A stretch of DNA of 64,000 bases from Blastomyces gilchristii SLH14081 (taxonomy: Eukaryota > Ascomycota > Eurotiomycetes > Onygenales > Ajellomycetaceae). The DNA is taken from the NCBI RefSeq assembly GCF_000003855.2, contig NW_003101654.1, forward strand, positions 266,588 to 330,587. The letters run 5' to 3'. Made by a program: the position numbers and the translations under genes. The notes under the pieces are model-generated. The model was not told where the DNA came from. It ran no database searches and saw only the letters and a list, made by a program, of their open reading frames with translations. Of this stretch, positions 34,769 through 46,083 are shown piece after piece (positions within the stretch are counted from its first letter, which is position 1; the number at the start of each line of letters is the position of its first letter).

Positions 34769-35393
34769 GGTGATACAGACTATGTATAACTGTCTCATAG
34801 CCTGGAACAATAGACCTGTCTCTATGTTTGATAGTCTGATTATGCTATTTAATAGTCTTTCTGCCTTGATAGTTCTTTATTAAATATAATATTTAAAATT
34901 TCACTTGGAGTTTAATCATACTTCTAATCATTTGACATTCAAACTGCGTTTAATCTCTTTATTCAAAAGAATTAGACTTAGTTTTTTCTCATTGAATCTT
35001 GGAAAGAAATGAATTAACTCAGTTTTATTTATATCAAATTGAATTTGATTGATATCTGCTCTAACAAAGATTTTCTTTACTGCTTTTTCAATCACTTCTA
35101 AATTCTCTTTGATTGTTTTTAAACTGTAGACTAGATCAATATCATTAACATAGCTTAAAGATCTCACTATTTTCATCTCTCTATTCTTGAATAGATATGC
35201 ACTATATATCACAAATAAAACAGAAAAGATTGAAGATTCTTATAGTACTTCTATTTTTATCTCAGTCTTATCTTATTTTATTCCATCAAAGAATACTTGT
35301 ATGAATCTTTTACACATAAACCAGTTAACTTATTTTATTAGAGAAAGTGGCAGTTTTAACATCTTCAAAGTCTGAATCATCTTTGACTTTGAA
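34769..35393 (-). mobile_element. LINE L-e, reverse transcriptase segment
   Basis: Minus-strand frame at 34928-35212 (94 codons) reads through the RT catalytic box as LSYVNDIDLVYS, where the family has YVDD: the first catalytic Asp has become Asn (G-to-A), so it would be inactive even if translated. The outer end at about 35393 meets a truncated gypsy B without a clean LTR boundary. Confidence 0.8.
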
Positions 35394-36655
35394 ATTGTTA
35401 AGTTAATCATTGAATTTCTGTATATTAATATTGTAAATTCACATGCATATCAGCTATCTATTGTTATTGTAATTTCAACATTACTCAGAGTCACTGCAGT
35501 ACTGTGTCTATGCTCGCATTTAAGAGTTCTGTTATTTTATCAGTAGACATAGCTATATTATTTATTAAATATGTAATATCTGTGTTTAAGAGTTCTTTGA
35601 AATCAGGTTCTTCAGAATTAAGAGAAGTGTATTTATATAAATATCTCATACATCTAAGATGTCAGAACACTCAGATTTTTCACTAATATTCTCTTTGTGA
35701 GATCTTATTACAGAGTCAGAGTGACTGATAATTAAGCTTCTATTTAGTGACTCAGTATTTACTTAACTGATTGTTTATTTCTCTATTTCTTATATATTAT
35801 TACATGTTAAGATATCTTCTCAGTGAATAATTGTTTCTAATAAGAAGACAATGAATATTTTCCAAGTATAAGAGGCCTACACTGAATAGATTAGTATTAA
35901 GATATAGATCTTATATAACAAAAGTGAAAGATGTTAGAGAAGGAAAAAGTAACAGAAAGTATGAGAATTAGTGATTAGAGTGAATATTTATACATATATA
36001 AAATACGGCTTCAGAGCTAGACTGACCGTGTAACTGTGTCTGAGATCAGACTCAGGTATTTTGATAGTCTTATTATCAATTTAACTGATCTCATTACACA
36101 GTTTTAACATTAGATAGTAGTTTTATACTGTCTTAATGAAACTTACTGTCTGCTCTTATCACATTTTTCAAATGAGATCATGATTTTCACTTCTTAATTT
36201 AAATTATTTTTATTGCTTTAAATGACTTTAAATCTCATTTAAGTGTTATCAAAAAGCATTACTTTTAAAAAAATTAAAAATAGTCTAAAAATAACCTTAA
36301 AATGTCTAAAAATAGTAACTTTATATTAAGAATAAGATTAAATGAGATCAAATGAGATCACTTTCTCATTTTTTTCAAGTCATGATTTCATTTTAAGATC
36401 TGATATATAGTCACTTTACATGTTTTTTTAATGACTAGTCTCAGTGGAATTCACATCAAGAAATGTATAAGATCAGATTAAATGAGATCAAATGTGAAAT
36501 TCATGATCTCAGCAGTCAGTCTATTCAGAGCAGAAGAATAGAAACTCTGTGAATTTCTCAGCTGAGAATCAGCAACTGAGAATTAAAGCTTTCAGCAGAA
36601 ATCTATAAAGTGTAATAAAATAGTCTATATAATTGATCAGACACAGCTCATTATA
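35394..36655 (-). mobile_element. Truncated Ty3/gypsy family B, copy B3
   Basis: Minus orientation: 5' LTR from about 36655 down to about 35870 (split by MITE B), then about 470 bp of internal leader matching 13441-13910 of B1, ending at about 35393. No coding domain remains. The outer LTR end (near CAGACACAGCTCA) abuts LINE sequence that partly repeats 35062-35290. Confidence 0.8.
36018..36523 (+). mobile_element. hAT-type MITE, copy B
   Basis: 506 bp, TAGACTGACCG to CAGTCTA, duplication TTCAGAGC (36010-36017 and 36524-36531), inside the LTR of gypsy B3. The most decayed complete copy: CpA sites are also converted. Confidence 0.93.
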
Positions 36656-36911
36656 CTGCTCTAATAAAGATTTTCTTTACTACTTTTTCAATCACTTCTA
36701 AATTCTCTTTGATTGTTTTTGAACTGTAGACTAGATCAATATCATTAACATAGCTTAAAGATCTCACTATTTTCATCTCTCTATTCTTGAATAGATATGC
36801 ACTATATATCATAAATAAAACAGAAAAGATTGAAGATTCTTATAGTACTTCTATTTTTATCTCAGTCTTATCTTACTTCATTTCATTAAAGAATAATTAT
36901 ATACTTTCTTT
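36656..36911 (-). mobile_element. LINE fragment L-f, left part (RT)
   Basis: Minus-strand RT segment nearly identical to 35062-35290. Interrupted by the full-length LINE; it resumes at 44541. The shared 13-bp ATATACTTTCTTT at 36899-36911 is the left target duplication. Confidence 0.85.
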
Positions 36912-37610
36912 CATTGATGTCTGTTGATTCAACCGCTTCACCACGAACTCGCTCGATTTTTCGAATAAGAACCCGCCGATAGATCCATCGAAAAGCCCTC
37001 GATCATACGAGCATTTTGACCCCATCGCTGACCGCATACCCCGTGTGGTGGTGGAGTTATCCAGCCAAACGTGAACCAGACGTCGTTCAGAACTCCTGCG
37101 AGGGATTATCCCCCATTCTCCCCTACCACACCACAACCCCGGGCCAAATTGCCATACAAATTGTAAGGTGAAGAGACCTAGCCATATGCACCAATCTTCT
37201 CAATTTTGGAAGATCCCCGATCAGTAGTTGTGGAGATATCTGAGGAGCGACCTCCGCGAAAACCCTGTCCATCTTTGATGTTCCAAAACATCAATGCCAA
37301 GTCCCACCCTCGTACCGCCCTTCCCAATCTGGCCCATCCCCGGCAGAAAAATACAAAAAGATACCTCGGCGATAATATCAAGCACATAATCAACAGCCAC
37401 TTCTGAAGTGCAACCTCTGCGGTCTGTCTTCAGTGTATCTAGACATCAACACCAAGTCTCACCCTCGTACCACTCCTCTCAATCTGGCCCATCCCCAACA
37501 GAAAAGTACAAAAAGATACCTCAGCAACTGTACTTGATACATAATCAGCAGACACAACAACTATAAAATCAGTATACTTCAAGGTCTGACTGAGCCTTTG
37601 ATCCCTGCAC
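36912..37610 (+). promoter_or_regulatory. LINE 5'UTR: CpG-rich leader with an internal direct repeat
   Basis: Its place inside the target duplication shows it belongs to the LINE. Composition is near that of the gene island and CpG sites are common to about 37420. An imperfect direct repeat of about 110 bp occurs at about 37285-37400 and 37440-37560 (both contain CCAATCTGGCCCATCCCC); the second unit is more decayed. Full-length LINEs carry an internal promoter in this position, so repeated promoter units are plausible but unproven. Open frames here are not conserved between copies. Confidence 0.7.
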
Positions 37611-38539
37611 AGTGAGATATATTAAATCTAGTTTTAATATCTCAATATTCAATAGATTCTGCAAGAGATTGAGAACAGCAACACTAGGTTTCTATTGAAT
37701 TTGAGAATTAACTCTATATTGATATAATCATTGACAAAGTCTTCTATTTTGAGATATAAATAACCAGTTCCTCTACATCTCACTGACAATATTTATATTA
37801 TTATATAGAAACAGACTTATATTCTCTATAATATCAAGACTCTGAAGAGAGAAAGTCTTGATAGAGAGTATACAGTAGTGCATATTTTAGCAGTTTCTAT
37901 CTCATTCTTCTGCAGCAGTTAATGCAAAAAAAAAGATCTTAGAAATAGTTTTTTACTTCTCTTGAAAAAGTAAGGTGTTTTTCTCCAGGTTTTACACAAT
38001 ATTCTTACAAAGAATTAAAAACAGAGTTGTTTTCTGTCATAATTTCATATTCTTTTAAGTAAGAATTACTTTTTCAGTGACTGAAGAGCTTTCATTAATA
38101 CTTAATTCTTTTTTACACTCTTTATTAACTGATTTGAGTGGCACACTTGTTGTGTGAGAAGAATTGAATGATTTAGAATAAAATTGAATAGTTTTAGTCA
38201 ATTTCTCTGCAAAAAATTGATTTATTTTTTATCAGTTTTTCTCTCAAAAACTGTCATATTATCTGATTTATTATCAATTGATATTATACTTTTTCTCACT
38301 GTATTTCAAGAAAGAGATTGTAAAGATTTTATTGATTTATCTTAAAAATCAATTTTAGTTTATTAGATTCTCTTCAAAAATCTAACCTAGTTACTGAACT
38401 AGTGTGAAAAAAATCAGGTATTTTATACATAAAAGTCTTTTATTCTTCTTTTGAAACAGTCTGACCAACTTTTCAATTGAAAACAGACTTAGAAATATCT
38501 CAATTGAAACAGTCTGACTAACTTTTCATTGAGTGAAAA

Positions 38540-40085
38540 CAATGAGTTCAAAAATACACTCAGTTGATATGGAAAAAGAGGCTTTCTTAAATACTATTTC
38601 TGAGATTGAAATTCTGAAGAGAAGAAAGAAAGAAGAAATAGAGAAATAACAAGTTCTTGAAATACAGAAACTTGAAAAAGCAAGCAAGATTCTTGAAAAG
38701 CAGTGTCTGAGTGAGATGAATAAAGAAGTTCTGTTAATTCTTCATACTCAGGCTAGACAACTACAGAAGATGATCAAGTTCAAACTTGAAATCTCAAACA
38801 CAGTTCAAAAAATCTTGAAAATTTCTAGTACAATCACTGACTCTTTATCTTACTCTTCTTCTTTCTTTTTTCCTACTTCTTCTTCTTCTTTGAATCAGAA
38901 GAAAACATATACTCAAGCAGCTGAATCTGCTGTCTCTAAACCTGCTGTCTCAAAACCTGCTCAAAATCCTGAGAAAACTGAGAAGAATACTGCTCATGCC
39001 TCTATTCATAGAAAAGTGAAAAAGAAAATGTAAAAAGAGAAAAACTTTCAAATCTTCAGAAATAGAAGACTTATTCTCAAAGTCTCAAACCAGGACATTC
39101 TGCAAAGAAACAAACTAAACTCAAATCTCATTTTCAGAATCAGAAATGAAATTAATCAGCAGTTCTTTTCTCAGTTGATGACTGATATTGAAGTTCAAAA
39201 ACCAGTTATAGCTTCAATTAAGTTATTATTCTTTGAAAACTTTATCATTCTGACTACAATGCCTGAATTCAGCACTGAATTCCTTATTCAGAATGAGAAT
39301 CTCTGAAAGTCAGCAGTAGAATCTTTGCTAAACACAATAATTCTATCTGAAAGAGATGAAAAGTGAGATAAATTCATTCTTCATATTATTTCAGTTGAAA
39401 TTTTTGACTGTGAAGAAGAAATACTACTTCTCAAAAATGAATTGAAAGAATACAACTCTATTCAACTGAGAAAGGAGTCTGTATGACTAAATTCAATTGA
39501 GTTCAGACAAAGTAGGAGAAATGCCTCTGTTTTAGTATATATAAAAACACTTGAACAGTCAAAGATCTCTGAAGTAAGAGTAGCAGATTTGAAAATGAGA
39601 GTTCATGAATACAAAGACTCAAAAATGAATCTCAAAGCTCAAACACAGTGTTCAAACTGTCAAAGATATGGACACTTTACAATCTCATGTTTTAGAGACT
39701 CAAAATGTGCATTCTATGCCAGAGATCACAAAACTAGTGAGCATAAATGTGAAACATGCTCAAAAAGAGATGAAATTTGTTAATATACTCTGCTTAAGTG
39801 CTGTAATTGTAAAGAAAAACATGCATCTAGCTCAAAAGAATGTATGTTTGCTTCTAGAACTCAAAAGAACTGGAGAAAAGAAGAAGCTCAAAGTCAATCT
39901 AGAACTGAAGAGAAAAGTCAAGTCAGTAGACTTACAACTGTAAGCTCAAAAAGAAGAAACTCTCAACTATCTAAGTCTTCAAACTTCAATTCTCCAGCTA
40001 AATGTAAACAGAATTTGAATTCTCAAACTTCTGTTAAGATTAGAGAATTGAGAAATGACTCTGGTGATAAACTAGATATAATATA
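38540..40085 (+). pseudogene. LINE ORF1 (nucleic-acid-binding protein), decayed
   Basis: Start at ATG 38540 (MSSKIHSVDMEKEAF). N-terminal coiled-coil-like charged region, a Ser/Pro-rich linker (about 38830-38990), the conserved middle region (PVIASI, LTTMPEFS), then Cys/His knuckles: CSNCQRYGHFTISC (about 39649-39690) is a standard CX2CX4HX4C, followed by Cys-rich repeats ending CCNCKEKH and SSKEC near 39842. Three knuckles near the end are typical of Tad1-type ORF1. In-frame stops include TGA at former Trp codons (about 39304, 39365). Confidence 0.85.
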
Positions 40086-40159
40086 AGCAGTTGAGATTTC
40101 TACTTTTCAGAACAGTTATAATCTACTATCTGATAATAGTGATTAGATTCTACTCTACT

Positions 40160-43100
40160 CTCTTTTAGTATGAATATACAACAAAAATAACAAAAAAAGT
40201 TTAAAAACTCTTCAAAAATGACATTTATTCAAAATAATGTGAATAGAAACTCAAATTGTATTTATTCTTGTCTTCAAATTGCATTTGAATAAAAAGTTAA
40301 TTTTATACTGCTTCAGAAGCCGAATTTTGATGCTGAGTAAAAATATGTTATTTCTCATTCAAGCTACTACTGCTTTTTACCTTAAAAGTCTGAGATAAAG
40401 TCAAGAGTAGTGATCTATGAAAGAAAGAGATCAAGATATTAATTTAATCTAAGATTTGATATCATGTCTGACCCTGATATTCTGGTGAGTGATATTATAG
40501 ATAAAGAAAATGAGTTTAATACTATACAGCTTATAAATATCTATAATGAAAAGTCATTGAAGAAAAATAACAATATCTGGACAATTGATAGAGAATTTCT
40601 GAACATAACTTCATCAAGAAACTCTATAATTATAGGAGATTTCAATGCACATCATCTCTGATGAAATTCAGAATGCAAGAGAGTAGTGAGAGCTGATAAT
40701 CTAGTTGAATGAATCTTTGAGCATTTAATAGATTTGATTAATAAGTCTGATCAACAAACATTCTTTAGAAAAGACATGAAACAGAAGTCTATTATAGATC
40801 TAATCTTCATATCATAAAATCTAATGAAAAGAAGACTTGTAAACTGATTTATTGATTTAAATGAGACATCAGAATCAGATCATGAGATTATTCAATTTGA
40901 TATTGAACTGAGTGAAAAACAAATGAGTGAAAATCCTCTTCTCTCTAATCAGTATAACTTTGAAAAAGCTGATTGAAAAGCAGTTGAAGAAAGCATAAAA
41001 CTGTTAAAATCTGAAAGACAGAATGAGCTATATTGAAATTCTGGTCAAGATATCTTAAATGAAATGCTTAAGAATAGAGTGAAGCTTATTACATCTATTA
41101 TTCTAACAAGTGTTAGAGATAATATTTCAAAAAGAAAATCTTCTGAGTATTCAAAACCTTGATGAAATGAGAATATCTTATCTAAAAGAAAAGAATTAGC
41201 TACTGCTAGAAGAGATTGAAAGAATGATGTAATATCTGATGAAGAGTTCAAAGCTGTCAGAAATGAATATTTTTCAGATATTAAAAGAGCTAAAACAGAC
41301 TGCTGAAATAAATTTCTTGAAGAAGCATAAGAAAAGGAAGTTTTTAAAGCTTTTAACTATATTAAAATAAGAAGTGCAGCAAAACTTCCAGCCTTAGAAT
41401 ATGAGTTTCAGAATGAATCATATACAGCATACTCTTTTGAGGAAAAATGTCAAGCTTTTATGAGAATTCTCTTTCAGAACTCACCAGATTCAGATTCAGA
41501 TTCAGAGGAAGAGAATATATCTCTGCTCAACTATATCAATGAAAATGACTGAAAATGACTTGATCTTACACAAGATGAATTAGAGTCAGCTATCTTCTCA
41601 AGTTCTGTTAAAACTGCTGCAGGTTCTGATTCAATTAATCACTTGATTATTCAAAATACATATTCCTACTTAAAGAATGAATATTTTGAGCTCTTTTTCA
41701 ATCTCTTGAAAAATGAATATTATTCTGAATGCTGAAGAGAAGTCACTGAAGTGATTCTTGCAAAACCTAATAGAAAAACTTCAATTTCTAAGTTATATAG
41801 AGTAATATCTCTATTGAACTGCCTAGAAAAGGTTTTAGAAAAGATAATAGCTACTTGACTATCTTTTATAAGCTCTATAGATGATTCTCTTTTATTCAGT
41901 GAATAAATGAGAGATAGAAAACAGTGTTCTGTAATTAACACTGTTCTCTCAGTTATTCATGATATTTAAATAGCAAAGCATGAGAGTCTGATCTCAACTG
42001 CAGTTTTTATTGACATAAAAGAAGCATTTGATCATGTTTCAAAGTCAAAGTTAATTCAGACATTGAAGATATTAAAACTGCCACTTTCTCTAATAAAATG
42101 AGTTAACTGTTTTATATCTAAAAGAATTATACAACTCTTCTTTAATGAAATGAAATAAGACAAGACTGAGATAAAAATAGAAGTATCACAGAAATCTTTA
42201 ATCTCACTCATTTTATTTGCAATATACACTGCATATCTATTCAAAAATAGAAATATGAGAATAGTGTGATCTCTGAGTTATATGAATAATATTGATCTAG
42301 TCTACAGCTTAAAAACTATTAAAGAGAATTTGAAAGTAATTGAAGAAGCTGTAAAGAAAATCTTTATTAGAGCAGATATTAATTAAATTCAATTTGATAT
42401 GAATAAAACTGAGTTAATTCATTTCTTTTCTAGATTCAATGAGAAAAGAACTATCTCTAACTCTTTTAAATAGTGAGATTAAACTCAGTGTAAATGTCAA
42501 ATAATTAGAAGTATGATTAAACTCCAAGTTGAATTTTAAATATCACATTCAACAAAGAACTGTCAAGGCAGAAAGACTATTAAACAACATAATCAAACTA
42601 TCAAATACAGAGAGAGGTCTATTCTTCCAGGCTATGAGACAGTTATATATAGCCTGTATTACATCAGTAGCTGATTATGAAGTTCAAGTTTGATGAAATA
42701 ATCAAGAGAATTTCACTGAACTCTTTCAAAGTCTGTAAAACAGAGTCTTAAGAAGAATTCTGAGAGCATTCAAATCATCTTCTACTAAAGCAATGAAAAT
42801 TGAAGCTTCAATTCCTTCTCCTGCTATTAGATTTAAAAAGGCCTGTATGAACTATGCTCTGAGAGTTGTAAAGATGAGCTCAAATCATATAATCAGAGAA
42901 AGAGTCTCTTCTTCATTTTCATTAATTAACTCTGGAAATGAACTGAATTGAAATAGATTTCTTGATTGAAATGAACATAATTCTTCAAAGAAAATGTCTT
43001 CTCAACTGTACAGACTATGCTCTCTGATTAAAAATCAATTTTCTTCTTTAAATATTGAAAAAGTTGATCATGAGAAGGTATCTCTCTGAAGAGAAAAGCT

Positions 43101-44133
43101 TGAATCTCTTATAGACTTATAAATAAGTGAACTATCAAAAGAGAAAGAATATAAACAGCATTTGAAGAGAATTTCTACACTCAATATAAAAGACTCTATT
43201 CTGATTTATTCAGATGACTCAAAAAATGAGAACTTGAATAGATTAGGCACAGACATTGCTTATACTGAAGATAATATTAATTTTATCTCAGATTTCTGAA
43301 ATCTAGGCTCTGAATATGAAGTCTTTGATGCTGAACTATTTGTAATAGTGAAAGCTTTCAAACTCATTGAAATAAAATCTTATAAAAGAGAAAATTATTT
43401 GAAAGAGGCATGAATATTCTCTGATAGTTAAGCTGCTTTAAAAAGACTTAGAAATAGTCAGATTTATAATGATTAAATGAATCTTGAACTGATCTTAAAC
43501 TCTGTTTTGAAAATTCAAAAGAGAAGAATATTAAAGCTGATAATTTATCTGCACTGAGTTCTCACTCATATGAATATTCATGATAATGAATTGGCTGATT
43601 CAGCTGCAAAAAAGAGTGCAGAATTAAGCAGATCTATTCAAAAAATTATGTTCTGATCTTTTATAAAGAGAAAAATAAAAGAATCTTGTTTAGACAAGTG
43701 AAATGAAAGCTGGCAGAAACAAAAGAAGAGTATACATTATTCAAGATTTGAAACAAAACCCAAGTGGAAATCTTGTTTAATTAAATGTAAAAAGAAAATA
43801 TTCTCATCTATAATACAGCTGAAACTAGGACATGGTCATTTCAAATCTTATATACAAAGATTTGATGATAGATTTGACTCAATAGAATGCTCATTCTGCA
43901 ATACAAATGAGAATTCTGAGTATATTGTAATGCACTGTGTATTATACAATAGTCTCAGAGTCAGATTGAAAGAGAAGTATGATCTAAATCAATTAAATAT
44001 GAGATTCTTATTCTCAACTGAGACAGAAGTTAAATACTTAATAGACTTTCTATCAGAAACTCAAGCAGCTACAAGAAAATGGCTAAATTCAGAATTATCT
44101 GAATATGAAGAGAAGGAAATCAATCAGATATAG
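40160..44133 (+). pseudogene. LINE ORF2 (endonuclease, reverse transcriptase, RNase H), decayed
   Basis: Endonuclease: NIYNEKSLKKNNN then IIIGDFNAHHL (about 40529-40661), with the catalytic Asp/Asn and His pair. RT: RVISLLN region (about 41800), FIDIKEAFDHVSK with the first catalytic Asp (42006 on), and SYMNNIDLVYS (42276-42308) where YVDD is expected, so both catalytic Asp are lost. A single-base insertion near 42445-42455 shifts the frame. RNase H: FDAELFVIVKAF and SDSQAA region (about 43325-43440), then the HWV.THMNIHDNELAD equivalent (43550-43600). The Cys/His end lies in the frame at 43930-44133. In a live copy it would nick DNA and prime reverse transcription at the target. Confidence 0.88.
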
Positions 44134-44439
44134 TCTGTTAAAACAGCTATACACTCTCTTTTAATAATTTGTTTTGTTATAGTCTCTCTTTACTTTATCT
44201 TTTTCTTTATCTTTTTCTTTCAATTTCTTTCTATCTATCTATTTAATGTGTCTATCTTTGAGACTGTGTTCTTTTTCTCTTTTCTTTTTATCATGATATT
44301 GTCAAATAGTTTCAAAGTATTAAAAGATGTTAAAACACTGCAATTTGTAAACAGTTTTTGTATTCTGAGCTGGAATTTTCTGATTTTGCATATCTGAAAT
44401 TGATGAATGTATAATAGTTAACTTTACAGACATAGAAAA

Positions 44440-44527
44440 AACCCTGAGAATTAAAGTTCTTAGGTAGATGTCATAGTCTCTGACTACATACATCTATAAT
44501 TGAAGAATAATAATAATAATAATAATA
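44440..44527 (+). promoter_or_regulatory. LINE 3' end: hairpin relic and AAT tail
   Basis: The hairpin that is perfect in L-h (17890-17912) is partly decayed here (CTGAGAATT / AGTTCTTAG). It is followed by about 50 bp and an AAT tail. Conserved in L-h and in the composite insert at about 23405-23505, so it is probably the RT recognition end. Confidence 0.65.
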
Positions 44528-44540
44528 ATATACTTTCTTT

Positions 44541-44708
44541 AAACATAAAACAGTTAACTCATGATATTAGAGAAAGTGGCAGTTTTAATATTTTTAAAGT
44601 TTGAATTATCTTTGACTTTGAAACATGATTAAATGCATCTTTTATAACAATAAAAACTACAGTTGAGATCAGATCTTCATGCTTTGCTATTTAATGTTAT
44701 AAATAACT
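44541..44708 (-). mobile_element. LINE fragment L-f, right part
   Basis: Continues the minus-strand RT sequence interrupted at 36911 (compare 35305-35393 and 11520-11690). Ends where MITE sequence begins. Confidence 0.75.
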
Positions 44709-45003
44709 AAATCCCATTTAAGTGTTATTAAAAAACATTACTTTTAAAAAAATTAAAAATAGTTTAAAAAAACACTCTAAAATCTCTAAAAATAAACACT
44801 TTATACTAAAAATAAAATTAAATAAAATACAATAAAATTACTTTCTTAATTTTTCTAAGTTATAGTTTCAATTTAAGATCTGATTAATAATTACTTTGCA
44901 TGTTTTTTTAATAACTAGTCTCAGTATAATTCATATTAAGAAATGTATAGAATCAGATTAAGTGAAATTAAATATAAAATTTATAATTCTATTAATCAGT
45001 TTA
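44709..45003 (+). mobile_element. Truncated hAT-type MITE, copy G
   Basis: Matches the 3' about 300 bp of the MITE (from the CATTTAAGTGTTAT region) to a decayed end ATCAGTTTA. The 5' end and duplication are missing. Strongly decayed. Confidence 0.7.
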
Positions 45004-45239
45004 ACTCTGAGCTAAATTCTGAAGTCATAGATGTATTATTTATATTGTAATAAATACTTTTTCTAAGTATATATAATAAGTGATATTCTCTGCAATAAAA
45101 AATGTATTTTTTTGAAAAAAATTTAAATTTGCTGGTTAGCAGATTCAGAGAAAATGAAATATCTCTATTAAAAAGCAAAAGTCTTTCTGAAAAAAATAAA
45201 CTACTCTTGTTGAAATATTGATGCAATATTTTAAAAAGA
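45004..45239. other. AT-rich margin before the gene island
   Basis: No recognisable element or gene. A 76-codon minus-strand frame (44996-45226) is AT-driven and spans the MITE end. Composition changes to normal within a few dozen bases of 45240. Confidence 0.5.
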
Positions 45240-46083
45240 AAAACATGCCCTTCAGACTATAACCTGTAGAATAGTTGAAGGTTGTATTGATAAAGCTATC
45301 TACAAAGAGCATAATATCGTGGTGGTCACGTGATATACAGAGATCGGCTTAGATGCCAGGCCGCTAAACTCACCCAGCGCTTGTACACGTCCATGTACCA
45401 GTACCAGCTTGTCGGAAGGTGGACCGCCTATCTTAAAGTCGCTGATACATGATGTTAGTTATCACCGTCCCCGCTCTCAACTTTCTTGATTCCAACCTTC
45501 AACCTCCTTCAAAAAACCATCTTTACCACCATCAACATCAAGATCATCTACCCCTTCCGGCCACCCATCTGTTTGCTCCTTTTCCTTGCTTGCTTTGTTT
45601 TTCTTCTGGCTGTTATATTCTTTCAATTTCTTGTTTAGGGCCGGTTTCATTTCGGTTCTCCTTTTGGTTTCGTGTTGCGATCTATCTCCTCGCGTTTCAC
45701 CCGGCATATACATACTCCATCTATTGAAACCACCGTCACAAGTTATCTTACCCTCTTCGATCCCGCGTCAATGAACTCGATCTTCACCAACAATCTTGAT
45801 TCTCACTCCTGGTATGCCTTTGCCTTTGCCCCGGAAATTTACCCGGGTTGTGTTCGGTAGCCCCTCCACCGAACCTTGCCATCCCATGGCACTTCTACCA
45901 CGTTGTATTTCCTTACATTCTGTTTGTTGTCCATGAACTAATTTATCTTTCGGTACACTTTACAGTATAGGCTTCTAAGATACGCCGACATTCTGGGCCG
46001 CTGTTTCTGGCCCATTTTGGCTTCACCTCCTCTTTTATTCATCAACGAACGAGTCTCGTGCGCTCCCACCCCTCTTTGACACA
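45240..46083 (+). promoter_or_regulatory. Upstream region of the F-box gene
   Basis: About 840 bp of normal composition, increasingly pyrimidine-rich on the plus strand toward the start codon (about 45460-45620 and 46010-46080), as is common upstream of filamentous-fungal genes. No clear TATA box. Several 60-90 codon frames here (45449-45860) run through pyrimidine-rich sequence, lack domain resemblance and overlap each other; I read them as leader or promoter. CACGTGATATAC at 45326 contains an E-box-like CACGTG. Confidence 0.45.

Larger units (their letters stand above)
36912..44527 (+). mobile_element. Full-length Tad1-like LINE, copy L-g (reference copy)
   Basis: 7.6 kb bounded by a perfect 13-bp duplication ATATACTTTCTTT (36899-36911 and 44528-44540). 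Layout: GC-rich 5'UTR (36912-37610), AT-rich leader, ORF1 (about 38540-40085), ORF2 (about 40160-44133) with endonuclease, RT, RNase H and a Cys/His end, then a 3'UTR with a hairpin and an AAT tail. ORF content and order match the Tad1 clade of fungal LINEs. Both ORFs carry many TGA/TAA/TAG stops, mainly at former Trp and Gln codons, so it is dead. Confidence 0.93.

Noticed and set aside
45449..45860. Small proteins upstream of the F-box gene
   Set aside because: Several overlapping frames in pyrimidine-rich sequence on both strands, with no domain; more likely promoter and leader.
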